Assembly: GCF_014904745.1 (NCBI RefSeq)
Contig: NZ_JACZCS010000021.1
Span: 32,560 to 96,559, forward strand
Source of the DNA: Oricola nitratireducens
GTDB taxonomy: Bacteria; Pseudomonadota; Alphaproteobacteria; Rhizobiales; Rhizobiaceae
Direction of reading: 5' to 3'
Length of the DNA: 64,000 bases
Shown here: positions 1 through 8,259 of the stretch, piece after piece
Layout: each line of letters starts with the position of its first letter
How positions within the stretch are numbered: the first letter of the stretch is position 1
Notes under the pieces: generated by a model
Database searches by the model: none
The model's input: the letters and a program-made list of their open reading frames with translations, nothing else
Told to the model about the DNA's origin: nothing
Translations under genes and position numbers: made by a program

Positions 1-127
1 CGAGACGGTGAACGGTATGGTCACGGTCGAAAAGTTGCGGGAAGATCGCCTGACTGCGACCGAGGGGCAGACCTTAGTACTCGGATTCAACGCCGAAAAC
101 ACTCACTTCATCGGTGAGGCGGCATGA
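1..127 (+). CDS. ABC transporter ATP-binding protein, C-terminal end (partial)
   Basis: Only the last 41 residues are in the window, read in the frame that ends with TGA at 125-127. The stop overlaps the ATG of the next permease gene (ATGA), the usual arrangement for translationally coupled subunits of one transporter. The fragment has no Walker motifs, since these lie upstream, and looks like the small C-terminal regulatory (TOBE-type) end of a PotA-like ATPase. The call rests mainly on the two PotB/PotC-like permease genes that follow. The substrate cannot be read from this fragment. Confidence 0.55.
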   Translation, partial: ETVNGMVTVEKLREDRLTATEGQTLVLGFNAENTHFIGEAA

Positions 128-978
128 ACAGGCTCGATGGTAGGCTGGGATTCCTGTCGGCGCTGCCACTAGTGCTCGTTCTGCTGTTGTCGTTCCTGGC
201 GCCGATGGCGGTGGTCGCGCTTTTCTCGGTGATGCCGCAAAAAGTCTTTTCGATTGCGAATATGCCTGATTTCTCCGCCTATTCGCTGTTCTTTTCGCAA
301 GGTTACTACAAGTCGCTGCTCTGGTCGCTCGGCATGGCACTTACCGCAACGATAATACTTTTGCTGATCTGCTGGCCGCTGGCTTATGCCATGGCCAAGG
401 TCTTCGGGCGGTTCGGCTTAGTTCTGACGGTCGCCGTGGTGATGAGCCTTTTCGTGTCGGAAAACATCCGGCTTTTTGGCTGGGTGCTGACGCTGATGAA
501 GGGCGGGCTGATCGAAGGGCATCTGCGTGCCTGGACCGGTCTCAGCTTCGAAAGCCCGCTCTATGACGTGCCGATCATCATATTCGGGCTGGTCTATGTC
601 TATCTGCCCTTTATGCTTTTCCCGCTCGCGCAGGGGATCGCAATGGTGCCGGACGACACGCGGCAAGCGGCCTATGACCTCGGCGCGTCGCGCTCGCAGG
701 TGTTGTGGCAGATTGAGGTACCGTTGGCGGCTCCGGGCATCGTGGTGGGTTCGCTCCTGACCTTCGTCCTTGCAGCCGGAGCGCTGGCAGAATCCAAGAT
801 CCTTGGGGGGCAGGCGGTGATTGCAATCGCCGACGATATTGAGACCGCATTCACCTTCGGCCAGAACTGGCCGCTTGGATCTGCTCTGTCGATGATACTT
901 ATCGTCATCATCGGGGGGCTTGCGCTCTTCGGTGTGTCGAAAGTCGATCTCGACGCGATTATGGGGAGGAAACGCTGA
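124..978 (+). CDS. ABC transporter permease, spermidine/putrescine (PotB-like) type
   Basis: Inner-membrane subunit of an importer of the polyamine/opine class. The 284-residue protein has about six hydrophobic segments, the first at residues 10-35. The cytoplasmic EAA loop, which contacts the ATPase, is seen around residues 178-205 (AAYDLGASRSQVLWQIEVPL). Length and layout match PotB-type permeases. The start ATG overlaps the stop of the ATPase gene, and its own stop overlaps the start of the next permease by one base, so the genes form one operon. The following SDR and kinase-like genes suggest that the imported compound is then oxidised or phosphorylated; this is inference. Confidence 0.85.
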   Translation: MNRLDGRLGFLSALPLVLVLLLSFLAPMAVVALFSVMPQKVFSIANMPDFSAYSLFFSQGYYKSLLWSLGMALTATIILLLICWPLAYAMAKVFGRFGLVLTVAVVMSLFVSENIRLFGWVLTLMKGGLIEGHLRAWTGLSFESPLYDVPIIIFGLVYVYLPFMLFPLAQGIAMVPDDTRQAAYDLGASRSQVLWQIEVPLAAPGIVVGSLLTFVLAAGALAESKILGGQAVIAIADDIETAFTFGQNWPLGSALSMILIVIIGGLALFGVSKVDLDAIMGRKR

Positions 979-1790
979 TGCCAACCAGCCGCTCGACCCG
1001 GATTGTCCTTTACGTCTATGGCGTTCTGGTGATCGCGTTCCTCTACATCCCGCTCGTGTCGGTGGGCTTCGCCTCTGTCTCGAAGGCCCGCTACCTAACT
1101 TTTCCGATCAAGCGCTACTCAACGAAATGGTATGGGGAGGCGCTTGGAAGCAGCACTGTCAGCGAATTGCTGACGACTTCCATGACAGTGGCTGTCCTGG
1201 TGACCGTCATCTCTGTCGTCGTCGCCTTCTTTGGGGCGCTGGCCTTCGCCCGCTATCATTGGCGTTTCCGCACGACGTTCCAGAAACTGATCCTCCTGCC
1301 GATCTTCTTTCCGCAGACGGTTCTCGGGCTAGCGCTTCTGATGTGGTTCAACTCGCTGGGCATCATTCCGACCTGGAAAACCGCGGTGGTGGCGCATCTG
1401 GTCTGGATCGCGCCCATCGCCACGCTGATCGTTGCAATACGCGCCTACAGCTTCGATCCCGCGCTGGAGGAGGCCGCCCGCGACATGGGGGCGGGCACCT
1501 TCACCATTCTGCGCGAGATCACGCTGCCGCTTCTCATGCCGGGACTGGTGTCGGCGGGTCTTTTCGCCTTCCTGCTCAGCTGGGGCAATTTCCCGTTGTC
1601 GCTGTTCACCACAGGCGCGGATTCGACGCTGCCGGAGTGGCTCTACGCCAAGATGGTATCGGGTTACTCGCCGCTGGTGCCGACACTCGGCGTCATGTCG
1701 GTCGTCGGATCCTTCGTCCTGATCATCGCGGCCTTCGCGGTGGCCAGGCTTCTGCGCGCCAACAAGGAAACGAGCGCCGTCCAAGACTGA
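978..1790 (+). CDS. ABC transporter permease, PotC-like
   Basis: Second membrane subunit of the same importer, 270 residues, with about six membrane segments. It carries an EAA-type loop (LEEAARDMGAG, then LREITLPLLMPG) around residues 160-190. The start overlaps the stop of the upstream permease (TGATG). No periplasmic binding protein gene is visible; it may lie upstream of the window. The operon continues after 30 bases into an SDR gene preceded by a strong GGGAGGA ribosome-binding site. Confidence 0.85.
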   Translation: MPTSRSTRIVLYVYGVLVIAFLYIPLVSVGFASVSKARYLTFPIKRYSTKWYGEALGSSTVSELLTTSMTVAVLVTVISVVVAFFGALAFARYHWRFRTTFQKLILLPIFFPQTVLGLALLMWFNSLGIIPTWKTAVVAHLVWIAPIATLIVAIRAYSFDPALEEAARDMGAGTFTILREITLPLLMPGLVSAGLFAFLLSWGNFPLSLFTTGADSTLPEWLYAKMVSGYSPLVPTLGVMSVVGSFVLIIAAFAVARLLRANKETSAVQD

Positions 1791-1820
1791 AACAGAGCAA
1801 ACCGTTGGGAGGACATAAGC

Positions 1821-2591
1821 ATGCTCACGTCATTGCAAGGAAAAAGCGTCATCGTCACAGGCGGCTCCAAGGGCATCGGCCGCGGCATAGCCACGGTCTT
1901 CGCGCGCCAGGGGGCCAAGGTCACGATCGCGGCACGCCACGAAGACGAACTGAAGAAAGCCGCTGAAGAAATCGAGGGCGAGGTCCGCTACGAGATCTGT
2001 GATGTCTCTGACTGGGATTCGGTCAGAGAGATGGCGGACAGCGTCGCTGCGGCGCAAGGAGGGCTTTATGTGATGTGCGCCAATGCCGGCGCCTTTCCGC
2101 AAACCAAGATCGTCGACATGGATCCGGCCGAATGGGACCGCGTGATGGCAACGAATCTCCGCTCGGCCTTTCTTTGCGTAAAAGCGGCGATTCCGCATTT
2201 CGAGAAAGCCGGCAAGGGCCGCGTCGTGCTGACCTCGTCGATCACCGGGCCGATCACCGGCTTTCCCGGCTGGTCGCATTACGGTGCATCGAAGGCCGGC
2301 CAGCTCGGTTTCCTCAAGACGGCGGCGATGGAGCTTGCGCGCTACAAGACGACGATCAACGCCGTGATGCCGGGCAACATTTACACCGAAGGGCTTCAGG
2401 ATCTCGGGCAGGACTACCTCGACACGATGGCCGCCTCGATCCCCCTCAAGCGGCTGGGTGACGTGGAAGACATCGGCAATGCGGCGCTGTTCTTCGCCTC
2501 CGACGAGGCGGGCTATATCACCGGCCAGCAGATCGTGGTCGACGGCGGTCAGATCATTCCCGAATCCCTGGAAGCCATCGCCGAAATCTGA
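1821..2591 (+). CDS. SDR-family NAD(P)-dependent oxidoreductase
   Basis: A classical short-chain dehydrogenase/reductase of 256 residues. The N-terminal cofactor motif is TGGSKGIG (residues 14-21), followed by an NAG motif, a catalytic Ser in the TSSITG stretch, and the YGASK active-site motif near residue 155. The C-terminal end carries the usual ITGQQIVVDGG signature. It probably oxidises or reduces a hydroxyl/keto group of the compound imported by the adjacent ABC transporter, but the substrate is unknown. Good GGGAGGA ribosome-binding site before the ATG. The next gene starts 18 bases downstream. Confidence 0.85.
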   Translation: MLTSLQGKSVIVTGGSKGIGRGIATVFARQGAKVTIAARHEDELKKAAEEIEGEVRYEICDVSDWDSVREMADSVAAAQGGLYVMCANAGAFPQTKIVDMDPAEWDRVMATNLRSAFLCVKAAIPHFEKAGKGRVVLTSSITGPITGFPGWSHYGASKAGQLGFLKTAAMELARYKTTINAVMPGNIYTEGLQDLGQDYLDTMAASIPLKRLGDVEDIGNAALFFASDEAGYITGQQIVVDGGQIIPESLEAIAEI

Positions 2592-2609
2592 CCGTAGAAG
2601 GAGGACGCA

Positions 2610-3623
2610 ATGTCAGGTTCCGACATGCCGTTGGAAGAAATGCTGCGCCATCTGGACCGGCTGGCCCAGTCCTCGCTGTCGCTTTGGGACATGCCGGAGG
2701 GGGCGAAGGCGCGGCTCATCAACGTTTCCGAGAACGCGACCTATCTCGTCGAGGCTCCTGGCGGCTACAAGTCGGTGCTGCGTATCCACAGGGAGAATTA
2801 CCACACCCACCGGTCTATCGAATGCGAACTTGCCTGGCTCGAGGCGCTGGACAGCGCGGGTGTGGTGACGACGCCCGGCGTCCATATGGGGCGCAATGGC
2901 GACCCTATCCAGGAAGGGCATATCGACGGACTTCCTGCGCCGCGCTTCATGGTTCTCTTCCATTTCGTCGAGGGAGAGGCACCCGACGAGACGGGCGACT
3001 TGACTGCGGGCTACGAAGAACTCGGCGCGATCGCCGCGCGCTGCCATGACCACGTGATCAGTTGGCAGAAACCCGACGATTTCCGGCGCCTGACCTGGGA
3101 TGAGGAAGCCGTCTTCGGTCGCAAGGCGACTTGGGGTGACTGGCGCGACGCGCCCGAAGTCACGCCGGATGTCGCCAGGGTGCTGGAAGAGGTGGAACGG
3201 ACGGTGCGCGCCCGGCTCGATGGCTTCGGCAAGGCACCCGACCGCTTCAACCTGATCCATGCGGACATGCGGCTTGCGAACCTGCTCATCGACGATACGG
3301 GCACCCGGCTCATCGATTTCGACGATTGTGGCTGGGGCTGGTTCCTCTACGACTTCGCCGCCTCGATCAGCTTCATCGAGGACGACCCGCGCATCCCCGA
3401 GCTCAAGGCCGCCTGGGTCCGCGGATATCGCTCGGTCCGGACCTTGGGCGTGGTGGAGGAAGCCGAGATCGACACCTTCGTCATGATGCGGCGGATGGCC
3501 CTCCTGGCTTGGATCGGCAGCCATATCGAAGCGCCCGAACCTCAGGCGCTGGCCCCCGGTTTTGCAGCTACCACCGCGCGGCTCGGGCAGGACTACCTGG
3601 AAAGGATGGGTGTACCGGCCTGA
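2610..3623 (+). CDS. Aminoglycoside phosphotransferase-fold (homoserine kinase II / RdoA-like) protein
   Basis: A 337-residue kinase-fold protein. It shows the catalytic loop HADMRLANLL (around residue 215) and the Mg-binding DFDDCGWGW motif about 20 residues later, as in small-molecule kinases of the APH/choline kinase/YihE group. It is preceded by a near-ideal AAGGAGG ribosome-binding site. Its place between an SDR and a cysteine hydrolase in a transporter operon suggests that it phosphorylates a small alcohol or amine in a catabolic pathway. The exact substrate cannot be assigned; kinases of this family also occur in aminotransferase-linked catabolic clusters. Confidence 0.75.
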   Translation: MSGSDMPLEEMLRHLDRLAQSSLSLWDMPEGAKARLINVSENATYLVEAPGGYKSVLRIHRENYHTHRSIECELAWLEALDSAGVVTTPGVHMGRNGDPIQEGHIDGLPAPRFMVLFHFVEGEAPDETGDLTAGYEELGAIAARCHDHVISWQKPDDFRRLTWDEEAVFGRKATWGDWRDAPEVTPDVARVLEEVERTVRARLDGFGKAPDRFNLIHADMRLANLLIDDTGTRLIDFDDCGWGWFLYDFAASISFIEDDPRIPELKAAWVRGYRSVRTLGVVEEAEIDTFVMMRRMALLAWIGSHIEAPEPQALAPGFAATTARLGQDYLERMGVPA

Positions 3624-3639
3624 AAGGGGAAACCGGAAT

Positions 3640-3804
3640 ATGCAGAACTGGAAGAAGGCGTTTCGCAGTTTTTACTACGAGACGGCCGAGGACCCCGAGG
3701 ACATCGCGCTGGTCCGCGAGCGCACCGCGGTTCTCGTCATCGATATCCAGAATACCTATCTTGTGTTCCCCGTCAGCGCCTATGGCCCAGATTTGAGGTT
3801 GTGA
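3640..3804 (+). pseudogene. Cysteine hydrolase (isochorismatase family), 5' fragment cut by an IS element
   Basis: The first 41 codons match the N-terminus of an isochorismatase-type cysteine hydrolase, including the first catalytic-Asp strand (VLVIDIQNTYL). The reading frame then enters the left end of the IS3 element at 3764, picks up 13 foreign residues and stops at 3804. The remaining roughly 80% of the gene, with the catalytic Lys and Cys, is absent from the window, also on the far side of the IS. Such hydrolases cleave C-N bonds in amides and N-carbamoyl compounds, which suits the dimethylformamidase-like genes next to it. The fragment is certainly non-functional. Confidence 0.8.
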
Positions 3805-3848
3805 TTTAAGGAGGATTTGGGCTTCGTCGCAGTGACGAAGGAACGAAG

Positions 3849-4235
3849 ATGAAGCCCAAATCCTCCAATGCAAAATCGTCGACAAAGCCCCCCGCAGAGC
3901 GGGTGGTGAAGGACATCCGGCGACAGGCACGGCGCCACTTCTCTGCCGAGGACAAGATCCGCATCGTACTGGAAGGTCTGCGTGGTGATGACAGCATCGC
4001 CGAGCTTTGCCGCAAGGAAGGCATTGCCCAGAGCCTGTATTACACCTGGTCGAAAGAGTTCATGGAGGCCGGCAAGCGGCGCCTTGCGGGTGACACCGCT
4101 CGTGCCGCCACCACCGGCGAGGTGCAGGACCTTCGCCGCGAAGCCCGCGCCCTAAAGGAATGCGTGGCCGACCTGACGCTGGAAAACCGGTTGCTGAAAA
4201 AAAGCATGATCGCGGATGGGGGCGACGACGAATGA
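3849..4235 (+). CDS. IS3-family transposase OrfA (helix-turn-helix subunit)
   Basis: A 128-residue DNA-binding subunit. The middle holds a helix-turn-helix (FSAEDKIRIVLEGLRGDDSI followed by ELCRKEGIAQSLYYTW). The C-terminal leucine-rich coiled coil (LTLENRLLKK) is used for dimerisation. A run of seven A residues at 4197-4203 lies in-frame near the 3' end and is a typical slippery site: a -1 shift there joins OrfA to the frame of OrfB and yields the full transposase. The stop overlaps an ATG for OrfB (ATGA at 4232-4235). Confidence 0.9.
   Translation: MKPKSSNAKSSTKPPAERVVKDIRRQARRHFSAEDKIRIVLEGLRGDDSIAELCRKEGIAQSLYYTWSKEFMEAGKRRLAGDTARAATTGEVQDLRREARALKECVADLTLENRLLKKSMIADGGDDE
4197..4203 (+). 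other. Candidate programmed -1 frameshift site (A7) in the IS3 element
   Basis: Seven consecutive A residues in the frame A AAA AAA near the 3' end of orfA. A -1 slip passes from the orfA frame directly into the open orfB frame. IS3-family elements commonly make the OrfAB transposase this way. I did not identify a clear downstream stimulatory structure. Confidence 0.6.
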
Positions 4236-5212
4236 GGTATCCCGCATCCGAGAAGCTCGAGATCATCAGGATCGTCGAGCAGTCGCACCTGCCCGCCAAG
4301 CGCACGCTGGACCAACTCGGCATTGCCCGCCGAACCTTCTACCGCTGGTACGACCGCTATCTCGAGGGCGGGCCGGAAGCGCTGGAGGATCGGCCATCGG
4401 CACCAAGCCGGGTGTGGAATCGTATCGCGCCCGAGGTGCAGGACCAGATCGTCGAGATGGCCTTGGAACACAGCGAGCTGTCACCGCGCGAATTGGCTGC
4501 GCGCTTCACCGACGAGAAACGCTACTTCGTGTCGGAAGCCACGGTTTACCGTCTGCTCAAAGCCCATGATCTGATCACCAGCCCGGCCTACACGGTAATC
4601 AAGGCAGCCGATGCGTTCCACACCAAGACCACGCGCCCGAACGAGATGTGGCAGACCGACTTCACCTACTTCAAGATCATCGGGTGGGGCTGGATGTATC
4701 TGTCGACCGTGCTCGACGACTTCTCGCGCTACATCATCGCCTGGAAGCTGTGTACCAACATGCGCGCCGAGGACGTCACCGACACGCTGGACCTTGCCCT
4801 CAAGGCCTCAGGCTGCGACAGCGTCACCGTACTGCACAAGCCCCGGCTGCTGTCGGACAATGGCCCGAGCTACATCGCCGGTGAACTGGCCGAATACATC
4901 GAGGCCCGGAAAATGAGCCATGTGCGCGGTGCCCCGTGTCACCCGCAGACCCAGGGCAAGATCGAACGTTGGCACCAAACCCTGAAGAACCGCATCCTGC
5001 TGGAAAACTACTTCCTGCCCGGCGATCTCGAGGCCCAGATCGAGGCCTTCGTCGAGCACTACAACCACCAGCGTTATCACGAGAGCTTAAACAACGTGAC
5101 GCCCGCCGATGCCTACTTCGGCAGGGCTCCAGCGATCATCAAACAGCGAGAAAGGATCAAGCGACAGACTATCGAATATCGGCGCTTGCAGCACCGCACG
5201 CTCGCCGCCTAA
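4232..5212 (+). CDS. IS3-family transposase OrfB (DDE integrase core)
   Basis: The catalytic half of the transposase, 326 residues from the ATG that overlaps the orfA stop. The rve-type integrase core carries D143 (QTDFTYF), D209 (LSDNGPSY) and E245 (GKIERWHQ). The 35-residue spacing between the second Asp and the Glu is the DD35E hallmark of the IS3 family. An N-terminal helix-turn-helix segment (LDQLGIARRTFYRWYDRY) precedes the core. The frame is intact, so the element may still be active. It is expressed either alone or as the OrfAB fusion by frameshifting. Confidence 0.9.
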   Translation: MRYPASEKLEIIRIVEQSHLPAKRTLDQLGIARRTFYRWYDRYLEGGPEALEDRPSAPSRVWNRIAPEVQDQIVEMALEHSELSPRELAARFTDEKRYFVSEATVYRLLKAHDLITSPAYTVIKAADAFHTKTTRPNEMWQTDFTYFKIIGWGWMYLSTVLDDFSRYIIAWKLCTNMRAEDVTDTLDLALKASGCDSVTVLHKPRLLSDNGPSYIAGELAEYIEARKMSHVRGAPCHPQTQGKIERWHQTLKNRILLENYFLPGDLEAQIEAFVEHYNHQRYHESLNNVTPADAYFGRAPAIIKQRERIKRQTIEYRRLQHRTLAA

Positions 5213-5286
5213 CATAAACCCCCAGACGAAGCCCGCACTCCGCTAATCTACGCCGCGAGTTGTGCCGAATGTTCTGACGACGGACA

Positions 5287-6057
5287 AAGCCATATCAGGC
5301 CATCATCACGCCGACGCATGAGGAGTATTCCACGCTCAACATGATGAACGCGCTGATGGCCTACCAGAATGCGGGCGGTCGACATCTCTGCCTCGGCGCG
5401 AATTCCTTCTACTGGCGCTGCGCCTTCCATCCTCAGGCGCCGCAGGCTCTCGAAGTTCGTCGAGGAATGGCCGGTACTCGAACATGGGAGTCGCAGTCAG
5501 GCGAGGTCCATTTGGCGGGTACGGGCGAACCCGGCTCGTTGTGGCGGCACAGCGGCTTTGCACCCCAGGCTCTGGTCGGCGTGGGCTTCGACGCAACAGT
5601 CTATGACCATGCCGGCTACTACATGACGACGCCCGAAGCGAGAGACCCGCGTGTTGCCTTCATCATGGACGGTATCTCCGATGGAAAGCCGATTGGCGAC
5701 TATGGAGCTCGTGTCGGTGGAGCGGTCGGCATCGAGACTGACCGGGCGGATTTCGATTTGGGCACACCCGAGCACGCCCTGGTGATCGCGACCTCGCATG
5801 GCCTTGGTCCAGGCGCTCTGCCGACGCTCGAGGAAATTCGGACGATGTCGCATGGTCTTGACGGCGAACAGAATAACCTTGTCCGGGCGGACATGCTGTT
5901 CTTCGAGACAGCAAATGGCGGGGCCGTATTCTCAACGGGATCGATCTCCTACGCCCTCTCCTTGAGCCACAACAATTACGACAACGAGATCCGCACGATA
6001 ACGCGACGCGTCACGGATCGATTCCTGGATCCAACTCCCTTCTCCATTCCGGAGTAA
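5287..6057 (+). pseudogene. N,N-dimethylformamidase large-subunit-like protein, C-terminal fragment
   Basis: The open frame starts directly at the IS right end and keeps only the C-terminal third of a DMFase beta-subunit-type protein (about 257 residues; full-length family members have roughly 760). Recognisable family stretches are ITPTHEEY, GGRHLCLGANSFYWR, RREGE-like Glu positions and the C-terminal NGGAVFSTGSISYALSLSHN. The first in-frame ATG is at 5341. The N-terminal part and any native start are lost, so it is not expected to work. It lies 6 bases before an intact paralogue. DMFases are iron enzymes that hydrolyse N-substituted formamides. Confidence 0.8.
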
Positions 6058-6063
6058 CGCAAC

Positions 6064-7737
6064 TTGGCAAGAAATTCCTCGTTCACCCCGCCCGAAATGG
6101 GTGATTTCAACCGGCGTCCCGCCAGGACCGTGCCGATGCATGGCGATCATTCCTGGCAGGCCTTCCCCTGGTATGACGCGCCTCACAACGATCCGGCATT
6201 TCCTGAGGTGCACGTCTACACTGACGCCATGTCGTATGATCCGGGCGACGAGATTGCGTTTCACGCCAGCTCTACGGCCCAAACATGGTCCATGACGATC
6301 TACCGTGACGGCTACGAACCCCTCACGGTGATGGAAGAGCGTGAGTTTGCGGGGGTGTTCCACCCGATGCCGGAAGCCAGCTACCGCGATGGGTGCGGCT
6401 GGCCGGTAGCGTTTCGATGGAAGCTTCCCGACGACATCCAGTCGGGCTTCTACCGTGTCGTGTCGACATGCGACCGACCCAGTGGCGGGCGCTTTGTCCA
6501 GCACCACTATTTCGTCGTCCGTCCGTCCGATCGGATGCCGCGTGCGCAGATGCTGTTGATCCTGCCTACCAGCACGTGGATCGCCTACAATGACTGGGGT
6601 GGCGCCAACTATTATTTCGGCGCCGCCGGTCCGGATAAGGACAGGCCGTCGCCGGTGCTCAGCACCCAGCGTCCCTGGACGCGCGGCATGGTTTGGCTGC
6701 CGCCCGGGGCTCCTCGGATCTGTGCGGACCCGACCCCTGAAATGGGTGATGCGCCGCGCTACCCAATGAAGGAGTTCGCCTATGCGAACGGCTTCGGGCA
6801 GTTCTACGCCGCGGCCGGTTGGGCACAGTTCGACCGGCACTTCGTGGTGTGGGCCGAACGCGAGGGTTATACCCTCGACATGCTCACGCAGTCGGATCTG
6901 CACTTTAAGCCGGATCTGCTGGATCACTATTCCTGCGTTGTGATCGTGGGGCATGATGAATACTGGACGCGCGAGATGCGCCTGGCCATGGAGGCCTATG
7001 TCGAGAAGGGGGGCAACCTCGCACGCTTCGGCGCCAATTTCCTATGGCAGGTGCGGCTGGAGAACGACGGTACCCAGCAGGTATGCTACAAGTTCATGGC
7101 TGCGGAAGAGGATCCTGTCCGAGATACCGACCAGGCTCACACGCTGACAACGGCCTGGGAAGACAAATCGATTGCCTGGCCCGGCGCATCGACAGTAGGC
7201 GTGAACGGCATGCATGGCATGTGTGTCTCCTGGGGAGGCTTTGCTCCAGGTGGCCAGAAGGGTTTCACCGTATACCGGCCGGAACACTGGGCTTTCGAAG
7301 GGACCGGGCTGCATTACGCGGATGTGTTCGGCGAGAAGGCCCGCATCTTCGCCTACGAGGTCGACGGGCTGGACTATACGTTCCGTCATGGCTTCCCCTA
7401 TCCCGTGCCGGGTCCGGGCATTCCGGAATCGATTCAGATTCTCGCGATGGCACCGGCACTGCTTATGGAAGATGAGCCGGTGGGCGAGGGTTTTCGGTAT
7501 TACGTGCGCGATTTCCAGCACAGGGGACTCGTCAAGGCCGCCACCGGTGGCCAGGAGCAGGCCGATCTGGACCGATACGCGCATGGGTCCGGGATGATGG
7601 TTCACATGACGCTCGGCGATGGAGAAGTATTGACTGCAGCAACGTGCGAATGGGTCATGGGTCTGAAGCGGGAAGATCCCTACACGCAGAAGATCACGCG
7701 CAACATCCTCGATCGCTTTATCGCCAAAGGCGCCTGA
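6064..7737 (+). CDS. N,N-dimethylformamidase large-subunit-like protein
   Basis: 557 residues with the DMFase beta C-terminal domain: NDWGGANYYFG near residue 178, GHDEYWT near 298, GGNLARFGANFLWQ near 320, and a long C-terminal segment. It appears intact but lacks the N-terminal lectin-like (LamG) part found in longer DMFases. The start is TTG at 6064, with CGGAG about 10 bases upstream. At the position where the truncated neighbour has a Tyr (SFYWR), this protein has Leu (NFLWQ). DMFase binds its iron through tyrosines and a glutamate, so its chemistry may differ. The native amide substrate is unknown. A strong hairpin terminator follows. Confidence 0.7.
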   Translation: MARNSSFTPPEMGDFNRRPARTVPMHGDHSWQAFPWYDAPHNDPAFPEVHVYTDAMSYDPGDEIAFHASSTAQTWSMTIYRDGYEPLTVMEEREFAGVFHPMPEASYRDGCGWPVAFRWKLPDDIQSGFYRVVSTCDRPSGGRFVQHHYFVVRPSDRMPRAQMLLILPTSTWIAYNDWGGANYYFGAAGPDKDRPSPVLSTQRPWTRGMVWLPPGAPRICADPTPEMGDAPRYPMKEFAYANGFGQFYAAAGWAQFDRHFVVWAEREGYTLDMLTQSDLHFKPDLLDHYSCVVIVGHDEYWTREMRLAMEAYVEKGGNLARFGANFLWQVRLENDGTQQVCYKFMAAEEDPVRDTDQAHTLTTAWEDKSIAWPGASTVGVNGMHGMCVSWGGFAPGGQKGFTVYRPEHWAFEGTGLHYADVFGEKARIFAYEVDGLDYTFRHGFPYPVPGPGIPESIQILAMAPALLMEDEPVGEGFRYYVRDFQHRGLVKAATGGQEQADLDRYAHGSGMMVHMTLGDGEVLTAATCEWVMGLKREDPYTQKITRNILDRFIAKGA

Positions 7738-7753
7738 AAACGCGCCCGAACCC

Positions 7754-7797
7754 AGCCGGCGGAGTTCAGGTTGTGACCTGAGGTTCCGCCGGCTGTT
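7754..7797 (+). terminator. Hairpin terminator after the dimethylformamidase-like gene
   Basis: Perfect 10-bp inverted repeat AGCCGGCGGA (7754-7763) / TCCGCCGGCT (7785-7794), with an inner CAGGT/ACCTG pairing, followed by a short T-containing tail. It begins 16 bases after the stop codon. The T-run is weak, so termination efficiency is uncertain. Confidence 0.6.
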
Positions 7798-8259
7798 TCA
7801 AAGCTGAACGCAGGCTTCGGCCTCGACGCTCCCTTTACCTGCGCCGGAAACAGGTGCCCGCTTCGGGCTTCCAACGACGCCCGTCTCCTTAAGAAAAGCG
7901 TGTTTTGCACTTGCAGCAGACCGCGTGCGACAGCCTTGGTTCGACCCGGTCGTGCGGAACCTTCGTGCGAGACTTTTCGCACCGTCCTTCACAAAGAATT
8001 CGGATTCGCATCGCTCAGGGGCGTGCAATACGCTATCCGGACTTCTGCTGACGTCTCTTTCGTTGATGCAAAAAGTGCTCGCAAATGCGGAACACTGTAC
8101 GCAGCAGAGCAACGAATTTCGCCGACGCAATCATTAGAGGCCATGCTAAAACTTCGAGCATAAGTCAGTTATCGGTTGAACCCGATGTACTGCTCGAAGG
8201 TTCCCCGTAGCTCCGTCATGAACTCGTGTGTTGTCTGCAACGCCGTTGCGAAAACGCGG
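7798..8259. other. Gene-free stretch between two convergent operons
   Basis: About 460 bases between the DMFase-like terminator and the 3' end of dmdA. The short open frames here have no family-like composition and no ribosome-binding sites. I see no RNA gene, and no clear repeats beyond the hairpin at its left edge. Confidence 0.5.

Larger units (their letters stand above)
3764..5286 (+). mobile_element. IS3-family insertion sequence, about 1.52 kb
   Basis: Two overlapping transposase frames are bounded by long imperfect inverted repeats. The left end begins TGTTCCCCGTCAGCGCC at 3764. The right end, read on the other strand from 5286, begins TGTCCGTCGTCAGAAC. The match continues inward with gaps for about 60 bases to a shared GGGCTTCGTC. 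Both termini have the TG...CA form typical of the IS3 family. The flanking bases (left ...TCTTG, right AAGCC...) show no short direct repeat. The left flank is a hydrolase gene and the right flank the 3' third of a different gene, so the insertion was followed by a deletion. Confidence 0.9.

Noticed and set aside
3764..5286. Composite transposon carrying the dmd genes
   Set aside because: Only one IS copy and no second matching end were seen in the window.
5287..7737. Idea that the two DMFase-like frames are one gene split by a frameshift
   Set aside because: Both contain the same C-terminal catalytic domain, and the first ends with a natural C-terminus; they are paralogues, the first truncated.
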